Below are positions 33,183 through 44,300 of a stretch of DNA of 64,000 bases, piece after piece. The translations under genes were made by a program, and so were the position numbers. Source of the DNA: Spongospora subterranea f. sp. subterranea. Taxonomy: Eukaryota; Endomyxa: Phytomyxea; Phytomyxea; Plasmodiophorida. Under the pieces are notes generated by a model. That model ran no database searches. It saw nothing but the letters and a program-made list of their open reading frames with translations, and was not told the origin of the DNA. The stretch lies in contig JAUGWO010000105.1 in NCBI GenBank assembly GCA_049724395.1, positions 1-64,000 on the forward strand. Direction: 5' to 3'. The first letter of the stretch is position 1, and each line of letters starts with the position of its first letter.

Positions 33183-34811
33183 ATGCCCCGAGCAGGGCCA
33201 TGTCTGCTGTTAACTGTTATCGCCCTGGCCTTGGCCGGCCTGTTTATCGGGGTCGGATTCTGGATCGGGTTCGCAGTCGAGTCCAATCGCAGCGACGACG
33301 GTCCATCGGAGGCGGTCCCTGATCAGGGATCGCGGGACCCTGAATCGCCAACCGATAAAAGGAGTGGCTCCCCAGACTATAAATCATTGTCAACAACACC
33401 TTCTTCCGGTCCCGTTCAGGACCTGACTGGATATTCGACAACTGATTCGTTATTGACCGGATATTCGCCTGAACGGCCAACGCGTTTGACTGGGTATTCT
33501 TTGGAAAAGGGACCGGTTCTCAGTGGATATTCGACTGAAAAGGGACCGGTTCTGAGTGGATATTCGTCTGAAAAGGGACCGGTTCTGAGTGGATATTCGT
33601 CTGAAAAGGGACCGGTTCTGAGTGGATATTCGTCTGAAACGGGACCGGTTCTGAGTGGATATTCGCCCAATTTATTAAGTGGATATCCTGTGGAGTTGAC
33701 CGGATATTCCGATGAAGGAACCCCAGGTCAGACCCACCGCCCTCAATCATCGCCATCTCTTTCCACACGCTCGGCATCATCGTCGTCCACGTCGTCTCCT
33801 TCGCCCAGGGCAACAGCGTCGACGGTTTCCCCTTTATTGCCACTATTGGATTCCTCATCGGAACCGTCCCAACCCCTTTCACCATCGCCATCCACCTCAT
33901 TATTCTCACAATGGGAATTCCAAGAGTAAGGGGGATTATCGCCCGCCCTAATCCCTGGTCACTGATTTCACCTCTCCAGGGACGAACTGATCGACGTGAC
34001 CGCGATTCCGGACGACGATCGCCCCCTGATCTACAACGACGACGGTATTCGCTATCTGATCGAGCCGGTCGCATTATCGCCTCCCTCCTTCCCTGAATCG
34101 CGTCTCTCTCCAACCCCCGTCCTCACCGACTCCCGATACTCTGTCGTCTACGACCCGATCTCCCCGGAAATCTCCCCGCTCTATTCGCCATCGTCGTCGT
34201 TCGCCCTATTGTCGTTGCCAACGCTGAAGGATTGTATGAGGGCGTGTACCGAATCCGGTGGATGTCGGGCGTTCTCCCACTCCCAATCATCGTGTCATCT
34301 TTACGGCTATCGGCCATGTTGGCTCCAGCCCTCGCCGACGTTGCCCGTCGCACCGCAGTCGGTGTTCGAGAAGCGCAACGGGACGTACGCGTTCCAGGAC
34401 GATTACGAGATCATCGCGAACGTGATCGCCGCCAACTCCCTCTATCCGGTCACGATCAAGGAACAGACCCGGCTCATTCCCAGGGACGTCGTCACCGCCA
34501 CCAACATTCCCCGAATCATCGCCGAATACCTGACGACAATCTGCCGAGGTTTCTGCCGGGAATATCGGTTCCCGAACGGCGGTCGGTGCCGTCTGTTCCA
34601 GGGGGCGCTGCGAATGGCGGATCCGGAGCCGGATCAGGCCGATATTCGGGAGGAGATCACGTGCCACCTCCGTTCGGATTCGATATACGACCAGGTCGAC
34701 CCGGTCCTGATCGCACCGGTTCGGGATCTGCCCGATCTGCACCTGATCGGGGCGGTGATCGATCAACGCGATCCCCGTCGGGCGGATCGGTTCTGTTCCC
34801 CAAACTTGTGA
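33183..34811 (+). CDS. single-pass surface protein with 11-residue repeats and PAN-like domain
   Basis: Two exons, 33183-33925 and 33980-34811, with a 54-nt intron, give about 524 residues. The N-terminus has a membrane segment (CLLLTVIALALAGLFIGVGF), probably a signal anchor. Residues about 75-175 are tandem repeats of the type GYSSEKGPVLS, with shorter variants at both edges (GYSTTDSLLT, GYPVELT). A Ser/Pro stalk follows. Exon 2 carries a Cys pattern, LPTLKDCMRACTESGGCRAF then SHSQSSCHLYG, resembling a PAN/Apple module, and more Cys residues near the end (TICRGFCREYRF; GGRCRLF). The layout is a membrane stalk presenting a disulfide-rich extracellular domain. The specific family is unknown; adhesion or matrix binding is an inference from the architecture. 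Confidence 0.75.
33496..33665. repeat. 33-bp in-frame tandem repeats
   Basis: Five nearly identical 33-bp units encode GYS-x-E-x-GPVLS. The copies differ at only a few bases, so the array has been homogenised or expanded recently. It lies entirely inside the surface-protein exon. Confidence 0.95.
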
Positions 34812-35826
34812 ATTATTTACCCATTAAAATACATCTATTGTAATCTATCATCGTCGCCCCGTCTCCACCAACAGACCTCAATCGACCTCGAAACAATAGG
34901 GGGGTTCGCCCAAAATCGGCCAGCCCTTGGCACATCGTGGGCGATTGTCAAAATAACAACGAGCCGATGGTCAATAGTGAACATCATCGGATACTTTCGT
35001 GGACTTCCCCCCGTCAACGTTAACGGCGGGTTATCGATCCCGTCGTGTTTACCGGCCCCGATGTTTCAGGATCAAACAGCCACCAGCACACCTCGCCCCG
35101 ATCCGGTGTGATCTTCATTGTTGCGTTTCAACAACTGGTCGCGTGTTGACGAGCTATTCAAACGGGGCCGATGAACATCATCTAGTGCATCAGCGATGGC
35201 GGTGGGTTGTGATTTATGCACCCGAGACTGATTACAGAATGCCCCAGACGAAACGGTTTGTTTCCGTCTGTCATCACTGTCTGATCTTCAAAACTGCAGT
35301 ATTTTCTGGCACGGACCGGTTGTGGACAGAGCAACGATAATGTGGCCTTTAACCGTCCAGACGACCTTTTCAACGACAAGAGCTGACGCCTCGTTCCCGC
35401 TCTCCGCGATTCAGTTCAATTCTTCCTGTACGTTGTTGCGGCGAGGGCGATGACCACCGTCAACGTAAGGGTGAAGTATCGTATTTTGGGGTAATTTTGT
35501 TGGCGAAGTTTCAAAGGCGCTTCCTCATTCCGTCGCCAGAACAATCATTAGCAATAGTGACGCTGATCAGCACCACGACGGGCTTTGCCCAACAATCAAC
35601 TGTGCATCACATAAACGTCGTGTTAGCTGAGCTAGACCGTCGTGAACCTGAGCCAACGCCAATCAGCACGCGAAAGACTGGACACACCTAAATGGGCTCT
35701 AGTTGCTCAGTGCAACTTCAGTTTTCGCTCATTCTGTCTTGTTCCAGAAACTCATATTGGTCAATAATCAACTTTGGACATTCGAAATCAAGATCTGAAA
35801 CTGCAATTGCTTTGTTTGCAGTTTAA
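34812..35826. other. intergenic, nothing clear
   Basis: Only short open frames without domains are found. A 64-codon frame near 35500-35690 has some helical character but no support from splice sites or neighbours. Confidence 0.4.
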
Positions 35827-35828
35827 TA

Positions 35829-36179
35829 CTCCCTCTGTCCCATACGCCATTTTTTGCGGGATTAACGGCATTTTATTACAAAAACTGTTTATTTTCTGTA
35901 CAAACGTAGCTTTACGCGTGCTTATTATGTTGATGCAAGTTGTTCGCCGAAAATGAAAAAGATGGTATCGCCAAGTAAGTAAATGCTGATATGGAGTTGA
36001 CGCCGCCAATGATATGGGGTGATGATATTGCACCAAAACATAACGACACATTGACGGAATGAAGTTTCCCTTCTTTTGGATGAATAAAATCACTGTATGT
36101 AGTGTATCTATGGTATGCGACAATTAATTCGGGACAAACAAAAAGTGCGTATGCGACAGTTATTATGGGACAGAGGGAG
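35829..36179. mobile_element. Stowaway-like MITE (Tc1/mariner type)
   Basis: This is a 351-bp non-coding element with terminal inverted repeats CTCCCTCTGTCCCATA at both ends and a TA dinucleotide immediately outside each end (35827-35828, 36180-36181). TIRs beginning CTCCCTC.GTCCC with a TA target duplication are the hallmark of Stowaway MITEs, best known from plants (family knowledge). No transposase is encoded, so it would depend on a mariner-like enzyme elsewhere in the genome. Confidence 0.9.
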
Positions 36180-36181
36180 TA

Positions 36182-36845
36182 ACAAAACTTGCCCAATGAA
36201 ATACCTGCGACAATGGATCAATTGTCGATCCCCAAGCAATTCAACGAAACGCCGCAATGGCGTAAATTCCCTGGGCGGATTGAATCGTAGGTGGTACTGT
36301 TGTCGCAACACTGCATCGCAACCCAGTCAGGAGTCAGGAGTGACTGGGGGGAGGAGGCCGCGACTGGATGACCAACAGACGGGCGGTGATTTGTGGAGTT
36401 GGGTTCCACATTCATTGCGATTATAGAGGTCGGTACAGTTCCAGGATCATTGGTTACTTTGGATTTGTGTGGTGTTGCCGACATCGGCCGGCTTGGCTCC
36501 GCTCACGCAGGCGACAACCAAGAGTTAGCTGCCCGGGTTGCCAACATACATATGTCCAAAGTAAACATGCTAATAGCTGTTCCCTTCCTACCTAATTCCT
36601 TTGAAAGCAACAGTCGAAGATTTTGCTTGTTGACGTTAGATTTCCTGGATTTTCACTAATCGAGCATTGCTAGAAATACATTCCTTTCAAAATTCTCGTG
36701 TGTGAATGACCTTTAAGTACATATGTTTTTACAATAAATCTATCGATATTATGAAATTTAGACAAATTCCCCCTCACAATTTGGAGAAAAAGTGTTGTAA
36801 CAGTTGTATTCATATAAGTTTTTGTAGACACAAAGTATTGTTAGC
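36182..36845. other. intergenic, nothing clear
   Basis: This lies between the MITE and the 3' end of the minus-strand G3BP-like gene. Overlapping short frames on both strands show no domain. A poly-A signal for the minus-strand gene (TTTATT on the plus strand) is plausible near 36733. Confidence 0.3.
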
Positions 36846-38455
36846 TTAGTTATCGCTTTTGCCATTGAGTTGCCGTCCACGAGCAACGTATCGACCACGA
36901 GCTGAACCACGCCCCCCACCTCGATTGCCCCGAACCGCTTGTTGATGACGAGGTTTACATGGCGTAACAGATACTTCAACGCCTCCCACGGAAACCCGTT
37001 CGGCTGCGAGAGCAGCGGCAACGCTCTCTGGAGAATCGAAAGCAACATAGCTGTAAAGAATCAGGATTGATCGCGTTGCGATATACAGTTATTACCCAGA
37101 AGTTCGCTTTTGTAATAAGGTCACACGCATCACGTTACCAAAGCATTTGAACGAGTTGGCAATATCCGAATTTGTAACTGATTCAGGACAGTTCTGAATA
37201 AAAACCTGTAATGAAGGACTAAAGCAGCACAATAATCAGAGTTTTGTTGGGTTAAAAACGATGCAAACAGACTCGACGACATTCTGTCCGCGTTTAATTT
37301 CCCATGCATCATTGGTTTGACTTCTCGCAGGTTGACTGATTGGTGAGCTAGACGTGGCAACAAATGCAGTTGGAGCTTGGGCTGAAGTGTGGGGGATGCT
37401 GGTTGGCACAGTTGTTTTAGTGAACAACGACGCCCAAGATGTTGGTTTGACAGGACTTGGATATTGCTCAACTTTGGCAGCATAAGTAAGACGTCATAAA
37501 AATACTCAGACCAGCTTACCGGCAGGAGCAGGTGACGGCAACCGTTCAATTTCATATTCTTCCGCCGGCGTTTCAACAATGGGAGCATCCTGAAGTGATG
37601 TTTAACAGCCACGTACCAAAATCAAAGCATCAAAGACCGTTGTTTCTGATCGAGATTCATTATTGTCATCAGTGATGTTTGCATCAGAAAATTGATCCCC
37701 TGATCCACTAGATTCGCTATTTTCAGGCACCTGTACGTCTTCTAACTTTGAATCAGAAGTTTCTCTGGACGATGTGTCTTCGGAGAATGCCGCACCTGGC
37801 TGTGAACACTGTCAGCAAATAGGGACTGTCCTTTTTCAAACTATTTACTGCACGGGTGGCTCCGACCGAATGCGTGTCATTACGAGATTTGCCTAGATAT
37901 CTAAGAATGTCGTTTCGGACAAAATATCCACGCTCCTGGCGGGCAAGTAGCACGGACTGGCAAAACGGACGAGGTGGACATCCTGTGAGCAAGCATCAAC
38001 ATTTTGTTACAAATAATAAAAACTAAGTACCTTTGTTGCTGATGAGGCCCGTTATTTGGATCATAATCGACCCATCGACGGATTCTTGAAAATCGATTGT
38101 GTCTATCAAAGCCTTGCAATGTTGATAGTCTAATTCACGAATCTTATCATGGATGGCGATCTGGCCAAAAACAGTATGCCCAGAAGCCGCATCAAAAGAA
38201 AGGGCGGCACCTAAATTGGGTTTTCTAAACACATTTTCGTACAAAACAATGAAGTCAGGAAAAACCTTGCTCGAGCCTTGCAAAGCATGAATCATTGCTG
38301 TAGAATCGATGGATATATTGAGGTGCGCTTCCGAGGGTTTTGTAGTACTGCTCCACAAACGTAGATGCCACCAATGATGGTGCTGGTGGATCCGATGCCA
38401 TTGAAGACTTTTGTGACGTGGGAATTCTTTGCGCCCTTTGCTCCACGTCTAGCAT
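36846..38455 (-). CDS. G3BP-like NTF2/RRM/RGG protein
   Basis: This is an RNA-binding stress-granule-type protein of the G3BP/Bre5 group. Eight exons fit in phase on the minus strand: 38455-38266, 38210-38031, 37982-37849, 37799-37638, 37589-37520, 37471-37269, 37205-37096 and 37050-36846, giving about 417 residues. The NTF2-like domain comes first (LVASTFVEQYYKTLGSAP, IHRFYSNDS, MIQITGLIS, FCQSVLLARQERGYFVRNDI, LRYL). An acidic Ser/Glu/Asp linker follows, then a Pro/Thr/Ser stretch and an RRM (VFIQNCPESVTNSDIANSF; YVAFDSPESVAAALAAE). The C-terminus is RGG-type (GNRGGGRGSARGR). This order is the canonical G3BP architecture. In yeast Bre5 partners the Ubp3 deubiquitinase. The start could instead be a Met about 18 codons downstream. 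Confidence 0.9.
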
Positions 38456-39392
38456 AACCCTATACCAGGCAAAAGCAATCAGATATTTCAATATCGCGAA
38501 AAAAAAAACAGTGGATAAATGGCAGAATGCATTGTTGTTGGGCAGAGGACGCGGTTGGGCCGTCATTTAGCATTTGAAAGCGAAAACTCTGATGTAACGT
38601 ACCTGCTCGGTGTAGGGTACCGGAATCAGATTCGGCGATCGCTATTACGAATGAGGACCAAAAGAGGTGGTGATGGCCGGATCGGTCACGGATATCAGCC
38701 AAGTGGTCCGAACCAGGAAATGGGGGTAGGTATGCTCCACGGTCCACGGATTGCGTGTTTCGACAGACTTTCGCCACACGTCAGCATATTTGCAGGTTGT
38801 GTCTTGTGTCTCTACCCAACCAAGAAAACTGTAGCAAACTGGACAGGTTGACCGAGTTCTGTCGGTCGGTCTGGAACCGACCGCTACCAACGATAGAATC
38901 TCGGTCGTGAACCAATGCAATGCAGTAACCGCTTTATGTAGCCTCTATGTGCAATCAAAAAAGGTTGGATTAATTTCCAGGCAATCAGCCAGGATCACCC
39001 CGTCGATGGAACTCAATATCGATCGTAATCAATGAAGAACGGGTATATGAAACTTCAGTCATGGAATGCGGAATGCGCACGCTAACGATACCAGTGCTGC
39101 ATTTCACTGTTTCGTCAGTCAGTAACACTATCAATCAACACTTGGTAACATGGAGTCAGAAACAACAGGGCCAATGTGATAATAGCTATTACGATACCGT
39201 GGATAATTACGACTGTATCAACATCAATAGAAAGGGATTCCGTTTCATTTTTCAAATCGATCGCTGATCACTATTACATTGAAGTTCGCGACGACCAATA
39301 TCCTCGGTCTGAGATCGTCTATTCAAGATCGAAAGCGACCTTGACGTGACTCTCTCAAGGGTGGTAAATAAATAATGTATGGATGGTGAACA
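38456..39392. other. intergenic, nothing clear
   Basis: This lies between two minus-strand genes and should hold the G3BP-like gene promoter. No convincing exon was found. The minus-strand open frames at 38460-38920 lack domains. Confidence 0.35.
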
Positions 39393-41141
39393 CTACTGTG
39401 CCACTGTGATCTCATCATCTTCGTAGAACACTGGCTTCCTCTGCTCCTTTTCCTTTGTTTTCCTCCGAGCATCTTTGACCAGGCAGTAGACAAACCCTAA
39501 AATCGTGATGAGCATCGGTACTGTGGTTAGATACATAATATTTTCAGGGTTTTGTTTATATCTGTCAAACAATCATCAGATGCAATACTCTTAATCGATT
39601 GATCAACATTGGTTACGTGGCTTTTTCTAGTATTCCTCCCGTGTATATGATGTATCCATCTTTATCGACGGATTGATGATAAATCTTGGGTTTATATGTG
39701 AACTATACTCTATCGTCAAACACGTATGTTAACAGGAACTAATCATGAATACCTGGTAATCGAACATGATGAAGTCCACAAACACGGTCAAAATTACAAG
39801 AGAGTAGTTGTACCATTTCCCAGTAATGACTATTGTGTAATTCCTCAACGCAAGGTGCACTCTATGTGCGTTCAGCCCAACTAATCGGACTTGGTGTTCA
39901 GATGAAAACCGTGGGAATTCTTCATCTTGCATTATACATATCAACTCTAACGAGAACACGATTGACGCCAGTGTTGACCTAAATATCGTTGTGATATCTA
40001 CCAGCATGGTTTGAAAATAACGCACCTTCCAAATTCCGACATTACAGGGACTAGATCCGAATGGATCCATTCATGGTCTAATCGCTCAAACTCAATCACG
40101 AACACGTGAAGGATGAATAGAATAATGGACATCGTCCTGCTCAATTATGATTGGAGAACAATGACGGTTTCAGACTTCTTACCAGAATAGCAAGATTCTG
40201 AAAAAACCATGCCGCGCCCGATATACATTCTTTAGCACTACCCAGGTATTGGGATATGGATCACTTTCGAAGTGTGCCCCAATTATCGACAAAGCCTCTA
40301 CGGAACTGTCTGAAGGATTACGACGATCCTATCATGAGCAGTCAGCAATCAATCAAAAGATCGTCCGATGTTCTACCTGAAGAATATCATCAGACACCAT
40401 CACGAAAGTGAACACGTTGAACGTCAGCGATAATACGCTAAGAAATTCATGTAGCTCTGCGAAGGACCAGCCGATTCCATCGCCAATTTCAACTTGATCT
40501 TCTCCGCTACTAACGCAAAATTAAACAAAGAATCACATATCCATTGCGGTGACCAAATACATATGTCTATGAAACAGTGTCTGAACAATGTTGAACAGGA
40601 ATGCGCCAGTATATAATGACCATACACTCGATACGAGCATACAGAACCACGACCCTTTATCACGGTAGAACATTCGCCACCTTAATACATCGCCCGAGTT
40701 CATCACAAAGGCTGAGAAGTTGACCAGATGACGGCTTACCCGAATTTATCTCGAAATAAGTAGTCGTGAAGAATGTACTTGCCAAATAACATTCCAGTGA
40801 TTAGATATATAATTGCGAACATTGTCTTGAGAAATAACCCCCAGGCACTCAGGAAAGGATACATGTATATCAGGAACTTCAACGCAGGACCTGAACCGGG
40901 AGAATTGGTCAACAAACATAAGGAGATAGAAAACAAAAATAATGAAGTCAATCGTTAAACCACCTAATACTGGGACACGAGCTTCAGCGGGGGAATGACC
41001 GATCGGATCTTTCGAGAAGAGTACACAGTTCAAAATGGAAAAAGTGACGACATTTCCAATGCGGGTCATAGGATGACGAAACCAATACAGGAATCGTGAC
41101 CTAGTAGAAGGATCGCATGTATTTGCATCATGTGTGGTCAT
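39393..41141 (-). CDS. TMEM117-like multi-pass membrane protein
   Basis: Homology to the animal TMEM117 family is readable in order on the minus strand. Exon 1 (41141-40964) has FRHPMTRIGNVVTFSILNCV and LFSKDPIGHSPAEARVPVL. Exon 2 (40890-40740) has YPFLSAWGLFLKTMFAIIYL and GMLFGKYILHDYLF. Exon 3 (from 40711) has MFYRDKGSWFCMLVSSVWSL. Later exons have EIGDGIGWSFAEL, VFTFVMVSDDILQ, ELICIMQDEEFPRFSSEHQ and YTIVITGKWYNYSLVIL. The last exon ends KPVFYEDDEITVAQ at 39393. The conserved DP-x-SHS-x-EA, HGSW/KGSW, MQD-x-EFP and ITGKW-x-NY blocks match TMEM117. Several introns are very short and some joins (for example exon 2 to 3) did not resolve in phase by eye. In animals the protein is linked to ER-stress responses; its role here is unknown. 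Confidence 0.8.
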
Positions 41142-41330
41142 AATTCATAAAAAGATAATGTAGGGTTCCTGCCGTCAACAGGCAACGCCACTCTATTGAC
41201 TCAATCTTTCTTCACGCTCAAAATGGTTTTGAAAACCTAAATGTCTATCCACCAGATAAAGCATTAATATCAGCATTGTCATAGTGAGTAATGAAAAGTA
41301 GTACAACAATTTATCCATTATGTTAAGAAA

Positions 41331-44300
41331 TTATTCTTCATCATTAACATCAAACTCTCGTCGCTGAATCAAAGCTTCACCAAACGCTCCCGTAGCCGAT
41401 GAGTTAAGCGACCGACTGAGATTCAATATATCAGTCGATATTTGATTCGATTGCATATCACTGTGGCCATAATCCATATCTTCATCGGCATCATCTTCGT
41501 GAAGTTCTCTCTGAACTGCGACCTGATTATACAGCGGATTTACCGATTGGCGTTCTCGTGCCAAGTCTGTAAGGTGCTTTCCAGAAGTGCCTTTGCCGCC
41601 TATACCCCTATGATTGTTGTCAACGTCTTGAACGCGCTCAACATAAACTGGCTCGGGAACGGCTCTTCCCTTGCGACGAGGACAGAAGGTTTTCCTCAAG
41701 AAAAGAGCGGCTTGAGCAAAGAAAAATGCGATAAGCAGCAAAGTGCAGAATATCAACACAATTGAAACAACCCAGTTCATGGCATCATCGATTATGTCAG
41801 TAGAATAGAAAACTTGCGCGGCAAGCATGTACATGAAGATAGCAATCTGCACCAAAAGGTGAAGACGGTCATCGCCTTTACGCTGATAGGGGTTCAGCAT
41901 TAATAAAATCAGAGTATATATTGTAGTGATTGCCAAGCCTATTGAGATTTGATAACTGCGAAAGGCGCCACCGAAAAACGGCAACAAGGAAGTTAAGAAC
42001 AGTTTGTGGAGGTTGTCCACAATATCGAACCACCAAAATCTCGGCGAGAATGCATCATAGAGGAATCCAACTTGAGCCTTGATTCCGGGTTCACTTAGTC
42101 GCCCGCGTACACGATAGATTGACCAGATAAAGAACAATGGAACTCCGATGGGGTATATAAATATGAATATTGGACTGATATTTCTGAATGTGTACCAAGT
42201 TGAGGTATAGCATTGAGTTCGGACATCAGACAGAAGATAATCAACGTTGTTAACGCTGATGCAGTTGAAAAGACGAAGAATTATCGAAGACGTGCCAGGG
42301 TAGAATAAGAACAGTAAGAAAAGAACCATTCGCCAATATCGACGGCGTGTTCGCTTTTGAGCTGATGGGGTTGATGTGCGACAGTAGCGACGAGGGAGAA
42401 GATAACCAAAAGTTACCAGGGCGATTAGGCAGAACGGGGTAGCGCAGGCGCTAGCGAATGTTGAATAGAAATTGGTATCGAAGACGCAAGAGACCATCGT
42501 AATTCCCGATAGGTCAAAGTTGAATGGTGAAAACCAGGAAATGAAGAGCTTATATTGTGGAGGCCAGGGAACGTCTAATGTTGACGATAAGTTTGTAGTG
42601 ATCTGGAAAAATCCTAGTAAAATTTTCATTTTGAACATAAAATTTGGTTGAAGCGCTACTGCACCAACAAAATGGCGTGGGTTGATGTTCAGCAAACTCT
42701 TTTGCGGTAATTGCGAGGACATCTTTACGCTGGGTGAAGCGGAACTGATATCAGCAGCAGCAGCAGCTGTGGCTGCCTTGTCCATATGCATCAAGTCCGA
42801 CCCTGCTCTAACAATCAGGTATAGCTGCAACACGACCAAGGCACACACGAGAATTGTTAACAGAACAAAGCCAATGAAGGCCAGAGCAGCGGGCGGGCAT
42901 TTAGAGCAAACATTACCCCAGGTGTCATGGAAACCTCGTTTGCAAATTCCACAAAGTGGTCCCTCGCGCCCTTCAGGACAGGCTCCATTCAGAGACTCAA
43001 CCATAGGGCAATGAGAGGCAAACTGGCATCTGTAGAACTGCCCTTCCTGAGTTCGCCAATAACCATCTAAAGCGAAAAGCGTGGCGTTTGTTGTGCCAAA
43101 CGTCGAGCAGTCGGCACCAAATGGACAGGGAGTACACGGCTCCTCTGGTGGTGACCCGATTTGATAATAATATCCAGGATTACACTGAACGGAAAACAAA
43201 ACAATAAGAACCGGGATTGATATTAACATGACAAAACAATAAGAACCTTGCAAACCCGTTTAGTAGAGTCGGGACTTGATGTGCTGCTGCACGATAAACA
43301 TACTGGGCTGCCAACAGATGGAGCCACAAGATGTGGACCACATACGCTGCAATCAGCTGAACCGTTGTGGGATGAGGTTCCTATTGGGCAGAGGCTGCAT
43401 GAGGAACTGGCGGCAGACGAACGGCTTCCGGCCGGGCACAATAAACAACGGGATGAATTGGCCACCGGCTGATAAGAGCCCGATGGACAAGACATACAGC
43501 TCGAGGATGATGACGATTCAGCATATGAACCTGGCTGGCAGCCTTGGCACCTGACCGCTCCTGACGCATCAGAATAAAATCCTGGAGAGCACTTGGTACA
43601 GGTATCGGACCCAACTGTATCTGAGAATGTGCCTTTTGGGCACATCTCACAGAATGTGCCTCCGGCACTTGATGAGCGGGTTCCCACAGGACATGAAGTA
43701 CATCTGGAACTACCTTCAGCTGAACTCACTGTTCCAGCTGGACACAATAAACATGGCCCATCTTCAGTCTTATACTTCCCCATATCGCATGCCACACAAT
43801 TGTCGGATCCCGCGCGTAATGTGCTGTATCCTATTGGACAAGTGTTGCATGATGACGACGCCGAGCCGTTGGAAAAAGCGCCGATGGGACAGGGGGTGCA
43901 AATTGTGGCACCACCAGTTGAAAATGTGCCAATGCCACAAGGAACGCACGAAGACATTCCATCATCTTTCGCGAATGTTCCAGCTGGGCAATCGATACAC
44001 AACCCTTGTCCCGCCCTGTCTTGATATTGCCCGGCTCGACAGTTGCTGCATTGTTTGATTGAAGACACGTCCCCGTATTGACCGGGGGGACAATCAATAC
44101 AGGAAGTTGAGCCAGAGAGTAGCTGATACTGGCCTCTCAAGCATGGGATACACGATGTAGATTCCTCCTCTGACTGATAGGAACCTGGAGGACACAATGT
44201 GCAGTCGGACGAACCCTAGAATTTCATCAACAAATCCAATGGGTGCCAAAAATCGAGACCGACGTACAGTTGATGCAGAAAATCTGCCAGAGCTGCATGG

